From Micromonospora chokoriensis (GTDB lineage Bacteria; Actinomycetota; Actinomycetes; Mycobacteriales; Micromonosporaceae), in assembly GCF_000718555.1 (NCBI RefSeq), contig NZ_JOAN01000015.1, positions 62,001 to 126,000 on the forward strand: a stretch of 64,000 bases of DNA, written 5' to 3'. The translations under genes were made by a program, and so were the position numbers. The notes beneath the pieces are model-generated. The model made no database searches. It saw only the letters and a list, made by a program, of their open reading frames with translations, and had not been told where the DNA came from. Shown here piece by piece: positions 35,252 to 44,254 of this stretch. How positions within the stretch are numbered: the first letter of the stretch is position 1; every line of letters begins with the position of its first letter.

Positions 35252-36748
35252 GTGACCGACACCCCGACCGGCGGCCTGCCAGTGCCGATCGTGCCTGGTC
35301 TGACTGATTTGCGGGTCTTTGCCCGGGGCGGGTACGCGACCGTCTACCGAGCTACCCAGATCTCCGTGGATCGCGAGGTCGCCGTCAAGGTGGAGAACCG
35401 GACGCTGGACAGCGACCGGGATCAGGCCCGCTTCCTGCGCGAGGCGCGGGCGGCCGGCCGGATGTCGTCCCACCCGCACGTGGTGGACCTCTTCGATGTG
35501 GGGGTCACCGTCGATCAGCACCCCTATCTGATCATGGAACTCTGCGACGGCTCGTACGCCGAACGGATGCGCACCTCGCCGCTGGGCCCGGTGGAGGCCC
35601 GCGACCTCGGCATCAAGATCGCGGATGCCCTGGCCCACTCGCACGCCGCCGGGGTGCTGCACCGGGATGTGAAGCCGGCCAACATCCTCCACTCGTCCTT
35701 CAACTCGGCGGTGCTCGCCGACTTCGGGCTCGCCGTCCTCGCCGAGCACCGGGACGCCTCGGTCACCCTGGAGGTGCTCACCCCGGCGTACGCGCCACCG
35801 GAGATGTTCAGCCACAGCCCGCCGTCGCCGGCCGTCGACGTGTACGCGCTCTGCGCCACCCTCTACGCCGTGATGCACGGCCGGCCGCCACGCTGGCAGT
35901 CCGAGCGCAACCCGAGCCTGGTCACCGTGCTGGAGATGTTCAACCGGCCGCTGCCCGCCCTGCCCGGCGTACCGGACGAGCTGATCGACGTGCTGCGCGC
36001 CGGCATGGCCAACGACCCGGCCGAGCGTCCCTCCGCCCTGGAGTTGCACGACCTGCTCGCCAACCTGCCGTTCGGCTCTCCGGCGACACCGGTCAGCGGC
36101 GCTCCGGTCAGCGGTGGCGCGACCCCCTCCGGCCCGTACGCGGCCAGCCAGCGGGTGCCCCGCCCGCCTATCGAGGAGACTCAGCGAACAGTCCCGGCGG
36201 ACCGGCGTTGGCGGCGCTGGCTCTTCGGTGGTGCCGGGGTGCTCGCGCTCGCCGCCTCCGCAACCGCCGGGGCCTGGGTCGCCGACCGGGCGCCATCACC
36301 CACCCCGAGCCCGTCGGCCACGCAGATCGCCGCGCCGGCGACCGGGCCGCTGCCCGGCTGCGCGACCGGCATCGGTGCGCCCACCGCTCTCCCCGAGGGT
36401 GCCCGGTGCCTGCCCGAGCTGGAGTGCTTCGGCCCGATGCGGATCCGCGGCAGCCGCGCCGAGGCGGCTCGGCTGTCCTGCGCCGGCCGACACACCTGGG
36501 AGACGTACGCCGAGGGCATCCTGCCGGTGTCGCTTGTCGGCGCCGACTATGACGAGGTGATCGCCGCCGAGCCGGTGCGGCAGGTGTGCAGCGCCAAGAC
36601 CTTCCGGTTGACCACCGGCATCGGCGAGCCGACCGGCTGGCACCTGGAAGTGCTACCGCCGGTCGACGGCAGCATCGACCGGACCTACCGGTGTCTGGCG
36701 GGGCGGGGCGTGGACGCGCTCACCGCACCCACGCTCACCGGCCGCTGA
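35252..36748 (+). CDS. Transmembrane Ser/Thr protein kinase (PknB-like)
   Basis: A 498-residue Hanks-type kinase. The Gly loop reads FARGGYATVY, the ATP Lys is K46 (VAVKV), the catalytic loop is HRDVKPANIL (D139) and the metal Asp D157 is in ADFGLAVL; the P+1 region ends TPAYAPPEMF. A Pro/Ser/Thr juxtamembrane stretch precedes one transmembrane helix (about 325-345). The external domain (about 365-498) has four cysteines (GCATGIG, RCLPELECFG and later CAGRH, VCSAK, RCLAG) and no PASTA or known sensor fold that I can name. It probably senses an extracellular cue. The neighbouring substrate-binding lipoprotein is a possible ligand source. Confidence 0.92.
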   Translation: MTDTPTGGLPVPIVPGLTDLRVFARGGYATVYRATQISVDREVAVKVENRTLDSDRDQARFLREARAAGRMSSHPHVVDLFDVGVTVDQHPYLIMELCDGSYAERMRTSPLGPVEARDLGIKIADALAHSHAAGVLHRDVKPANILHSSFNSAVLADFGLAVLAEHRDASVTLEVLTPAYAPPEMFSHSPPSPAVDVYALCATLYAVMHGRPPRWQSERNPSLVTVLEMFNRPLPALPGVPDELIDVLRAGMANDPAERPSALELHDLLANLPFGSPATPVSGAPVSGGATPSGPYAASQRVPRPPIEETQRTVPADRRWRRWLFGGAGVLALAASATAGAWVADRAPSPTPSPSATQIAAPATGPLPGCATGIGAPTALPEGARCLPELECFGPMRIRGSRAEAARLSCAGRHTWETYAEGILPVSLVGADYDEVIAAEPVRQVCSAKTFRLTTGIGEPTGWHLEVLPPVDGSIDRTYRCLAGRGVDALTAPTLTGR

Positions 36749-37076
36749 GCCCGTCCGACCCGCGCCGACGGTCACGCACCGCACGCAACGCGTCCCGGCT
36801 GTCGAGCGCGTCGAGGGTGTCCGCATCGATCCCGTACGGCATCAGCTCGGGCGGCCCGATGGCCGCCGACCGGTCCATGGGCTCCGGGTCGTCGACCTGA
36901 CGGGCGGCGGAGACAGCAACCCCGGCGACCATGGTCAGCAGCACGCAGAGCAGCGCGAGAACCACGCCGAGGAGATCCTGTCGGCGCCACACGACCAGCA
37001 TGACCAGCGGCGCAAGAGCTCCCAGCGCCGCGAGCACCGCCACCGTCCGCGCATCTGGTCTGGACAATCGGCTCAC
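36735..37076 (-). CDS. Small membrane protein, 113 aa
   Basis: A 113-residue protein with two hydrophobic helices (TVAVLAALGALAPLVMLVVW and LLGVVLALLCVLLTMVAGVAV) and a hydrophilic C-terminal tail of about 50 residues with an Arg/Asp-rich end. The GTG start at 37076 is the only reasonable one. It is convergent with the kinase gene and overlaps it by 14 bases, so antisense interference is possible. Family not recognised. Confidence 0.6.
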   Translation of the reverse strand: MSRLSRPDARTVAVLAALGALAPLVMLVVWRRQDLLGVVLALLCVLLTMVAGVAVSAARQVDDPEPMDRSAAIGPPELMPYGIDADTLDALDSRDALRAVRDRRRGSDGLSGR

Positions 37077-37244
37077 CTGTCCAGCATGTCGTGACGAGGC
37101 CGGCTGTCAACCGCAGAGCTGGCCGCCGCGCCGATCGACATCGATCTGAGGGATCCACCCGACATGATCGACGGCGCGCACACGGATTGGACGACAACGG
37201 CTACTCTCGGTGTCCCGCAGGCTCTTTCGGCAGCGAGGTCGCCC

Positions 37245-38186
37245 ATGAACTCAGGCAGTTCGCAACCCCGGCTCCGCGCGTTCACGTCGACGCTGGCGGT
37301 CGCCCTCACTCTCGTGCTCGCCGCCGCCGCCGGTTGCGACAGCAGGAAGGAGCCGGAGCTGCCCTCCGTGCAGGAGAAGATGCGCGAGACGCACATCTAC
37401 GGCCAGTCGAAGCTGCGGATCGGTGTCGCCACGAACGAGCCGCTGATGGGGGAGTTGCGCAACGGCAAGCCGGTCGGCTTCGACGTCGAGATCGCCCGGT
37501 ACATCGCCACCTCGCTCGGTTACGCGGGGGACCAGCGGGTGGAGTTCGTCCCGGTGGCCACCGAGGAACGGATCCCCGCGCTCCAGGGCGGGACTGTCGA
37601 CCTAGTGGTGTCCAGCTTCTCCATCACCGAGGAGCGCAAGAAGGTGGTGAGCTTCGCCGGGCCGTACTTCGTCACCACCCAGGAGGTGATGGTGCCGACC
37701 CGATTGCGGGGGAAGATCAGCACCATTGAGGACCTCCGTAACCCGGACTACAAGATCTGCACCAGCGGCGGCTCCACCTCCGAGGCCGAGCTGGGAAGTC
37801 ACCAGGTCAAGGCGTTTGTCGTGAAGACCGTCGGGGACTGCGTCGCCGGCATCCGGACCGGCCGCTACGACGCGGTCAGCTCCGACGAGACGATCCTCGC
37901 CGGCTTCCTGGCCCGCCACCCGAAGGAGTTCGAACTCGTCGACATGCCCTTCGGTACCAGCGAGTTGCTGGGCGTCGGCGTGCCGATCGGCGACCCGGCA
38001 CTGCGGGACCTGGTCGCGTTCTTCCTGCAGAAGAGCTACCAGCAGGGGCGTGACGAGCAGGTGAGCCCCTGGCAGACCGCCTACAACCGGACCTTGGGCC
38101 CCTGGCTGAAGGCAGACAAGCGCCAGCCGCAGCCGCTGGAGGTGCCGAAGCTTGTCGACTTCGACGACAAGGCGCCCGCGAAGTGA
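37245..38186 (+). CDS. Solute-binding lipoprotein (amino-acid ABC type)
   Basis: A 313-residue periplasmic-binding-protein-like lipoprotein of family 3 (glutamate/polar amino acid type). The lipobox is LAAAAGC with C31 lipidated. The fold is shown by LRIGVATNEPLMGE, GFDVEIARYIATSLGY, GGTVDLVVSSFSITEERK and DYKICTSGGSTSE. Its length and motifs are normal. No permease or ATPase lies next to it; the stop overlaps the GTG of a polytopic membrane protein (AAGTGA), so the two are coupled. A sensory rather than a transport role is therefore possible. The ATG at 37245 has a weak GAGG at ten bases. Confidence 0.88.
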   Translation: MNSGSSQPRLRAFTSTLAVALTLVLAAAAGCDSRKEPELPSVQEKMRETHIYGQSKLRIGVATNEPLMGELRNGKPVGFDVEIARYIATSLGYAGDQRVEFVPVATEERIPALQGGTVDLVVSSFSITEERKKVVSFAGPYFVTTQEVMVPTRLRGKISTIEDLRNPDYKICTSGGSTSEAELGSHQVKAFVVKTVGDCVAGIRTGRYDAVSSDETILAGFLARHPKEFELVDMPFGTSELLGVGVPIGDPALRDLVAFFLQKSYQQGRDEQVSPWQTAYNRTLGPWLKADKRQPQPLEVPKLVDFDDKAPAK

Positions 38187-39379
38187 GCGCGGCGCCGACC
38201 GCCACCGGCGGTGACGGGCCGGTCCCGCCGCCCCGCTCGTCCGTGCCCGCCGACTCGCCAACGATCGACGGTACGGCCACAGCGCCGGTCGTCGATCGTC
38301 CGGCTGCCGTGGCCGGAGTCGCCTGGCCGGCCGGCGTGCCGGTCGCCGAACCGGCCGAGCCGGTCGTCGTCGAGGTCGAACCCGGTCGGGTGCGCTGGGA
38401 TCCGGCCGAGCGGCGGGCCCGCGCCAGCCAGTCGTTTTGGACGGCCGTGGTCGGCGTACCGGCGATCTTCTCGGTGCTCCGCCTCGGCGTGGAGGCCGGC
38501 GGCGAACTCCAGACCACGCTGCTGCTGGTGGCGAACGTCGGGCCGGTGAATCTGCTCGCCGGGTTCCTGACCACGGCGGCACGGCTGCTCTCCACCGGCA
38601 TGGTCGCCGTCTTCGCGCTCGGCGCGGTGCTGGCCGTCAGCGCGGACCGACTCCCACCCGGCACCCGACGCCGACCGCTCTTCGCCCGCTGGGCCGACAT
38701 CACCCCGGCCTGGGTGGTGCTGGCCAGCTTCCTGCTCGCCCTGATCACCTGGCCGTTGCTCTACCTTCCGTTGCTGCTGCCGGCCTTCGTGGCCGCGTTC
38801 CAACTACGCCCCGAGCGGCTGCACGAGCGGGTCGTGCCTCGGCTGCTGCTGATCGGCGTGCTGCTCGCCGGGTACGGCTGGCTGATGCTGCCCACGCTGC
38901 GCGAGGCGATGCGGCAGGGCGATGAGTGGCTGGTGCTGGCGCTCCTCGTGGTGCCTCCGCTGCTGGCCCTCTTCATCGCCGGGCCGCTGCCGGGGCTGGT
39001 GATCCGGCCGCTGGCGTCGGTGACCGAGGTGGCGGTGCTGGCCACCCTGGCCTGGGCCGCGGTGCCGGTGATCAGCACGCCGGTGTTGCCGCTGACCGTC
39101 ACCACTGTGGGGCCGGAGAGTGGGCCCACCGAGGACGTACGCGGGCACGTGGTCACCACCGACGACGTCAACATGGTGATCCTCCAGGAACAGGGTGGCG
39201 TCCGGTACGTCCCGGTCGACCTGGTCCGCGCCCAGGTGCTCTGTCCCAGCGAGGAGGAGTTGCCTCGCCATCAACTGCGCATCCACGACTTCCACGTCGA
39301 GGATTCCCTGCTGGAGGGCATGGGCCGCCGAGTCCGCCCAGTCCACCGCATAGACGCAGCCTGCCGCACCCCAGCCTGA
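38183..39379 (+). CDS. Polytopic membrane protein coupled to the binding lipoprotein
   Basis: A 398-residue protein. A hydrophilic N-terminus of about 90 residues, rich in Pro/Val/Ala, precedes six or so hydrophobic helices (for example AVVGVPAIFSVLRLG, LLLVANVGPVNLLAGFL, WVVLASFLLALITWPLLYLPLLL and VVPPLLALFIAGPLP). A C-terminal soluble domain of about 110 residues follows. It is not an ABC permease: no EAA loop is seen. The start GTG overlaps the lipoprotein stop by four bases. The pair may form a surface-sensing or regulated-channel module. Family not recognised. Confidence 0.7.
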   Translation: MSAAPTATGGDGPVPPPRSSVPADSPTIDGTATAPVVDRPAAVAGVAWPAGVPVAEPAEPVVVEVEPGRVRWDPAERRARASQSFWTAVVGVPAIFSVLRLGVEAGGELQTTLLLVANVGPVNLLAGFLTTAARLLSTGMVAVFALGAVLAVSADRLPPGTRRRPLFARWADITPAWVVLASFLLALITWPLLYLPLLLPAFVAAFQLRPERLHERVVPRLLLIGVLLAGYGWLMLPTLREAMRQGDEWLVLALLVVPPLLALFIAGPLPGLVIRPLASVTEVAVLATLAWAAVPVISTPVLPLTVTTVGPESGPTEDVRGHVVTTDDVNMVILQEQGGVRYVPVDLVRAQVLCPSEEELPRHQLRIHDFHVEDSLLEGMGRRVRPVHRIDAACRTPA

Positions 39380-39400
39380 CCGCCCCACCCCGGCCCCGCC

Positions 39401-39460
39401 CTTGCAGATCTTGGAAGGAAGCAGCCCCTATAGGGGCCGAAACTTTCCAAGATCTCGCAG
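39401..39460. repeat. Intergenic inverted repeat (GATCTTG type) with inner palindrome
   Basis: Outer arms GATCTTGGAA (39407-39416) and TTCCAAGATC (39445-39454) are perfect complements. Inside is a 14-base perfect palindrome, GCCCCTATAGGGGC (39424-39437). It lies between convergent genes, so it could terminate both, but it shares the GATCTTG core with the element at 29968. Confidence 0.7.
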
Positions 39461-39471
39461 CTGAGCGAGGC

Positions 39472-40635
39472 TCAATAAGACTTGTCCTGGCCGAGGACGT
39501 GTTGGGCCACGAAGTTGAGGATCATCTCCCGACTGACCGGGGCGATCCGGCCCGCCCGAACCGCGCCGAGCAGGGTCGCCACCCCGTACTCGGTGGTCAT
39601 GCCGGCCCCGCCGAGCACCTGGACGGCGGTGTCCACGGCGAGCGCGGCGGCCTCCCCGGCGGCGTACTTGGCCATGTTGCCGGCGACCCCGGCCTCCAGG
39701 TCGCGGCCGGCGTCGTAGAGCGTGGCCGCCTTCTGGATCATGAGGCGGGCCAGCTCCACCTGCACCGCCGCGTGCGCCAGCGGATGCGATACCCCCTGGT
39801 GGGAGCCGATGCTCCGGCCACCCCAGACCTTGCGGGTGGCGGTGTATTCACTGGCTCGCTCGATGGCGTACCGGCCGGTGCCGGCACCCATCGCGGCCAC
39901 CGTGATCCGCTCCGGGTTGAGCCCGGCGAAGAGCGCCGGCAGCCCGGCATCCAGCGACTCGCCGAGCAGCGCGTCGGCGGGTACCCGCACGTCGTCCAGG
40001 TAGAGCAGGAACTGGTTCTCCGGGGACACGATCTCCATGTCCAGCTTGGACCGGGTCAGCCCGGCCGCGTCGGTCGGCACCAGGAACAGCGCCGGCTTCA
40101 GCTTTCCGGTGGAGGAGTCTTCGGTCCGCGCCACCACCAGCACGTGGCCGGCCTCGTCGACCCCGGAGATGTAGCACTTGCGGCCGTTGAGCAGCCAGCC
40201 GTCGCCGTCGCGGCGAGCCACCGTGCCGAGCCGGTGGAAGTTGGAACCGGCCTCCGGCTCGGTGATCGCGAAGACGATCTTCTGGGAGCCGTCGGCGAGG
40301 CCCGGCAGGTGCCGCTTGCGCTGCTCCTCGGTGCCGTGCCGGCTGAGCACGGTCGCCGCGATGGCGGGGGAGACCACCAGCAGCAGCAGCGGGCAGCCGG
40401 CGGCGGCAAGTTCCTCGCAGACGATGGCCAGATCGGTGATGCCGCCGCCCCCGCCGCCGTACTCGGTGGGGATGTTGACCCCCAGGTAGCCGAGCCGTCC
40501 GGCCTCGGCCCAGAGTTCGGTGGTGTGTTCGCCGGCCTTCGCCTTCTCGACAAAGTAGCCGTGACCGTAGCGGCGGCCCAGCGCCCGCACGGCGTCGCGT
40601 AGCTGGTCCTGCTCGGGGGTGAGGTCGAAGGTCAT
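39472..40635 (-). CDS. Acyl-CoA dehydrogenase (operon gene 7)
   Basis: A 387-residue FAD-dependent acyl-CoA dehydrogenase. The FAD-contact strand is FAITEPEAGSN and the substrate-side strand is NGRKCYISG. The C-terminal helix bundle begins near residue 235. The usual catalytic Glu site in the EGT motif is not present; the region reads RAGRIAPVSREM, so the base must lie elsewhere or activity is altered. The stop is followed by the repeat at 39401. The ATG at 40635 overlaps the upstream stop (ATGA), coupling it to the biotin carboxylase gene. It probably oxidises a branched acyl-CoA in this pathway. Confidence 0.9.
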   Translation of the reverse strand: MTFDLTPEQDQLRDAVRALGRRYGHGYFVEKAKAGEHTTELWAEAGRLGYLGVNIPTEYGGGGGGITDLAIVCEELAAAGCPLLLLVVSPAIAATVLSRHGTEEQRKRHLPGLADGSQKIVFAITEPEAGSNFHRLGTVARRDGDGWLLNGRKCYISGVDEAGHVLVVARTEDSSTGKLKPALFLVPTDAAGLTRSKLDMEIVSPENQFLLYLDDVRVPADALLGESLDAGLPALFAGLNPERITVAAMGAGTGRYAIERASEYTATRKVWGGRSIGSHQGVSHPLAHAAVQVELARLMIQKAATLYDAGRDLEAGVAGNMAKYAAGEAAALAVDTAVQVLGGAGMTTEYGVATLLGAVRAGRIAPVSREMILNFVAQHVLGQDKSY

Positions 40636-42641
40636 CGGGGGTCCTCTTCGTCGATAACGGCCAGCACGGCGCCCGTCTGCACCTGACCGCCGGTCGGCAC
40701 CGGCAGCTCGGTGACCACGCCGTCGATCGGGGCCAGCACGGGATGTTCCAGCTTCATCGCTTCCAGCGTGAGCAGTGGTTCGCCGGCCGTGACCCGCTGG
40801 CCGACCTGGACGTGCACCCGGCTCACCGCGCCGGGCAGCGGCGCGAGCAGCGACCCGGCCGCCACCTGCGCGGTGGGCAGCGGGAGACGTGGCAGCTCGT
40901 CGAGGCTCGCCGCCCCGTCCGGGCCGTCCACGAAGACAGCCGACCCCACCCGGTGTACGCGGTACGCGTGCCGAAGCCCGTCGACGTCGAGCACCACCCG
41001 GTCCGGGGTGGCCTCCACAAGCGCTACTGCCGGCGGCTTCGCCTCTGACGCCGCCGCGTCGCCGGGTGGCGCTGCGGACCAGTCGGCGAGTCCACCGGTC
41101 CGGTCCAGGCGGTAGCGGATTTCGATCTCGTCGCCGTCCGGCCCGACGAAGCGGGTGATCTGGGGTACGGCGGGCACGTTGCGCCAGCCGGAGGGGAGCC
41201 CGGAGAGTACCGGTGCGGTCGCCCGGCGGTGCGCGGCACCGGCCAGCGCGGCGGCGAGGGCGGTGAGTGGGACCTGGTCGGCGGGGAGGAGTGGGGTGAA
41301 GACCTCCGGGTGCCGGTCCAGGAAACCGGTGTCGATCTCCGAGGCCGCGAACTCCGGGCTGCGCAGGACGCGGACCAGCAGGTCCCGGTTGGTGGCCACC
41401 CCGTGCAGCTCGGCCCGGGTCAGCGCGCCCGCCAGTGCCCGGGCCGCCTCGGCTCGGGTCGGCGCCCAGGCGATCAGCTTGGCGAGCATGGAGTCGTAGT
41501 GCACGCTCACCTCGGAGCCCGTCCCGACGCCGGAGTCCAGCCGCAGGCCGGCGCGCTGGAGGCCACCGAACTCCCGGTCCACTCCCGGTATCGCGAACCG
41601 GCGCAGTGTGCCGGTGGCGGGTCGCCAGCCCTGCGCCGGGTCCTCGGCGCACAAACGCACCTCGATCGCGTAGCCGCGTACGCCCGGCGCGTGAAGGTGC
41701 ACCGGCAGCTCTGCGCCCTCGGCGACCAGCAGTTGCAACCGGACCAGGTCGAGCCCGACCGGGACGGTCAGCTCGGTGACGGGGTGCTCCACCTGCAACC
41801 GGGTGTTCATCTCCAGGAAGAAGAACTCACCGGTCGGTGCCAGCAGGAACTCGACCGTGCCGGCACCCACGTAGTCGACGGAACGTCCGGCGGACACCGC
41901 AGCCTCGTGCAGCGCCACGGACAGCTCCCCCGGAAGCACCCCGGGGGCCTCTTCGATGATCTTCTGGTGTCGGCGCTGGATCGAGCACTCGCGCACCCCG
42001 AGGGCGGCCACCGTGCCGTGCGAGTCGCCGAAGATCTGCACTTCGACGTGCCGGCCACGCTCGACGTACCGCTCGATGAAGACCGTGCCGTCGCCGAACG
42101 CGGCAGCCGCCTCCCGGCTGGCGCTGGCGACGGCCTCGGTCAGCTCGTCCGCGTCCCGCACGATCCGCATGCCCCGGCCACCGCCGCCAGCGGACGCCTT
42201 GACCAGCACCGGGAAGTCGGTGACCTCGTCGGCGTCGGTCCAGCTCGGCAGCATCGGCACGCCTGCCTCGGCGAGCAGCGCCTTCGCTGCCAGCTTGTCA
42301 CCCATCGCGGCGATCACCTTGGCCGGCGGCCCGACCCAGGTCAGCCCCGCGTCGGTCACCGCCGCAGCGAACTCCGCGTTCTCGGCGAGGAAGCCGTAGC
42401 CCGGGTGGACGGCGTCCGCGCCGGCCTTGCTGGCCGCGTCCAGGATCAGGTCCGCCCGCAGGTACGTCTCGGCCGGCGAACTCCCCGGCAGGCGTACGGC
42501 CAGGTCGGCCTCGGCCACGAAGGGCGCGTCGGCGTCCGCGTCGGAGTACACGGCGACGGTCTGCACGCCCATCGCGCGGCAGGTGGCGAAGACCCGGCGG
42601 GCGATCTCGCCCCGGTTCGCCACCAAGAGTCGAGTGATCAT
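40632..42641 (-). CDS. Biotin carboxylase/BCCP subunit of an acyl-CoA carboxylase (operon gene 6)
   Basis: A 669-residue alpha subunit. The N-terminal biotin carboxylase domain opens RLLVANRGEIARRVF, has the ATP-grasp Gly loop KASAGGGGRGMR, and the EMNTRLQVEHPVTE segment of the active site. The C-terminal biotin carrier domain ends with EAMKLEHP, with biotin on K630. This is the MccA/LiuD/AtuF layout, with both functions in one chain. It carboxylates biotin for transfer by the CT subunit encoded just upstream. The gap to that gene is 11 bases. Methylcrotonyl-CoA or geranyl-CoA are the likely substrates; the sequence cannot choose. Confidence 0.93.
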   Translation of the reverse strand: MITRLLVANRGEIARRVFATCRAMGVQTVAVYSDADADAPFVAEADLAVRLPGSSPAETYLRADLILDAASKAGADAVHPGYGFLAENAEFAAAVTDAGLTWVGPPAKVIAAMGDKLAAKALLAEAGVPMLPSWTDADEVTDFPVLVKASAGGGGRGMRIVRDADELTEAVASASREAAAAFGDGTVFIERYVERGRHVEVQIFGDSHGTVAALGVRECSIQRRHQKIIEEAPGVLPGELSVALHEAAVSAGRSVDYVGAGTVEFLLAPTGEFFFLEMNTRLQVEHPVTELTVPVGLDLVRLQLLVAEGAELPVHLHAPGVRGYAIEVRLCAEDPAQGWRPATGTLRRFAIPGVDREFGGLQRAGLRLDSGVGTGSEVSVHYDSMLAKLIAWAPTRAEAARALAGALTRAELHGVATNRDLLVRVLRSPEFAASEIDTGFLDRHPEVFTPLLPADQVPLTALAAALAGAAHRRATAPVLSGLPSGWRNVPAVPQITRFVGPDGDEIEIRYRLDRTGGLADWSAAPPGDAAASEAKPPAVALVEATPDRVVLDVDGLRHAYRVHRVGSAVFVDGPDGAASLDELPRLPLPTAQVAAGSLLAPLPGAVSRVHVQVGQRVTAGEPLLTLEAMKLEHPVLAPIDGVVTELPVPTGGQVQTGAVLAVIDEEDPR

Positions 42642-42652
42642 GACCGCACCCC

Positions 42653-44254
42653 CTACATCCGGAAGACGCCGAAACCGTCGGCGCCCTTCACCGGTCCGTT
42701 GTGGATTGCCGAGAGGCAGAGCCCGAGGACAGTGCGGGTGTCCCGGGGGTCGATCACCCCGTCGTCGTAGAGCCGGCCGGAGAGGAAGAGCGCGCCGGAC
42801 TGCGACTCGATCTGCTGCTCGACCATCATCCGCATGGCGGCATCCGAGTCCTCGTCGTAGTCGCGGCCCCGAGCGGCGGCGGCCTGCCGGGCCACGATGG
42901 AGAGCACCCCGGCGAGCTGCGCCGGGCCCATCACCGCCGACTTCGCGTTCGGCCAGGTGAAGAGGAACCTCGGCTCGTACGCCCGACCGCACATGCCGTA
43001 GTTGCCGGCCCCGTACGAGGCGCCCAGGTTGACCGTCAGGTGCGGCACCGTCGAGTTGGACACCGCATTGATCATCAGGGCGCCGTGCTTGATGATGCCG
43101 CGCTGCTCGTACTCGGTGCCGACCATGTAGCCGGTGGTGTTCTGCAGGAAGATCAACGGGGTGTCCGAGGCGTTCGCGAGCTGGATGAACTGGGCCGCCT
43201 TCTGCGCCTCCGCGCTGAACAGCACCCCTCGGGCGTTCGCCAGCACCCCCACCGGGTAGCCGTGCAGCTCTCCCCAACCGGTGACCAGCGCGTCCCCGTA
43301 CGCCGGTTTGAACTCGTCGAAGTCGCTGCCGTCCAGGATCCGGACCAGCACCTCGCGGGGGTCGAACGGCACCTTCAGGTCGGCGCTGGTGATGCCGAGC
43401 AGCTCCTCCGGGTCGTACTTCGGTGGCTGTGGCACCGCCGTCCGCGGCGACGGCCCCTGCTTGCGCCAGTTCAGCCGGCGTACGCACTGCCGGGCCAGCC
43501 GGATGCCGTCCCGCTCATCCTCGGCGAGGTAGTCGGCCAGCCCGGACGTGCCGGCGTGCATCGCCGCGCCGCCCAGCGACTCGTCGTCGGTGACCTCGCC
43601 GGTCGCCATCTTCACCAGCGGCGGACCGGCCAGGTAGACCTGGGACCGGTCCCGGATCATGATCACGTGATCGGACATCCCCGGCACGTACGCGCCACCG
43701 GCCGTGGCGTTGCCGAAGACCACGCTGACCGTGGGGATGCCGGCCGCCGAGAGCCGGGTGAGGTCACGGAACACCCGACCGCCCGGGATGAAGATCTCCG
43801 CCTGGGTGGGCAGGTCCGCCCCGGCCGACTCGACCAGGTTGACCATGGGCAGCCGGTTGGCCAGGGCGATCTCACCGGCCCGCCGGGTCTTGGCCAGCGA
43901 CCACGGGTTGACCGCTCCGCCGCGTACCGTCGGGTCGTTGGCGACGATCAGGCACTCCACGCCCTCGACCACCCCGATGCCGGTGACCACGCTGGCCCCG
44001 ACCGGGAAGTCCGTGCCGTACGCGGCGACCGGCGACAACTCCAGGAACGGGCTGTCCGCGTCCACCAGCAGCTCGATCCGCTCCCGGGGGAGCAGCTTGC
44101 CGCGGGCGTGGTGCCGGGTCACGTACTTGTCGCCGCCGCCCGCCCGCGCCTGGTCCAGTGCGGTGTCCAACTCGGCCAGCCGCTCCAGCAACGCCGCCCG
44201 GTTCGCCGTGTACGCCGGTGCGGACGGGTCGACAGCGCTGTCCAGCGTGGTCAT
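42653..44254 (-). CDS. Acyl-CoA carboxylase carboxyltransferase subunit (operon gene 5)
   Basis: A 533-residue beta subunit of the MccB/LiuB/AtuC group. The N-terminal half has LVESAGADLPTQAEIF and GNATAGGAYVPGMSDH, the acyl-CoA and biotin oxyanion sites; the C-terminal half has LQNTTGYMVGTEYEQRG and YGAGNYGMCGRAYEPRF, which read more like methylcrotonyl/geranyl than acetyl/propionyl carboxylases. It pairs with the alpha subunit to carboxylate the gamma carbon of a 3-methyl-enoyl-CoA. The ATG at 44254 overlaps the upstream stop by four bases. Confidence 0.93.
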   Translation of the reverse strand: MTTLDSAVDPSAPAYTANRAALLERLAELDTALDQARAGGGDKYVTRHHARGKLLPRERIELLVDADSPFLELSPVAAYGTDFPVGASVVTGIGVVEGVECLIVANDPTVRGGAVNPWSLAKTRRAGEIALANRLPMVNLVESAGADLPTQAEIFIPGGRVFRDLTRLSAAGIPTVSVVFGNATAGGAYVPGMSDHVIMIRDRSQVYLAGPPLVKMATGEVTDDESLGGAAMHAGTSGLADYLAEDERDGIRLARQCVRRLNWRKQGPSPRTAVPQPPKYDPEELLGITSADLKVPFDPREVLVRILDGSDFDEFKPAYGDALVTGWGELHGYPVGVLANARGVLFSAEAQKAAQFIQLANASDTPLIFLQNTTGYMVGTEYEQRGIIKHGALMINAVSNSTVPHLTVNLGASYGAGNYGMCGRAYEPRFLFTWPNAKSAVMGPAQLAGVLSIVARQAAAARGRDYDEDSDAAMRMMVEQQIESQSGALFLSGRLYDDGVIDPRDTRTVLGLCLSAIHNGPVKGADGFGVFRM

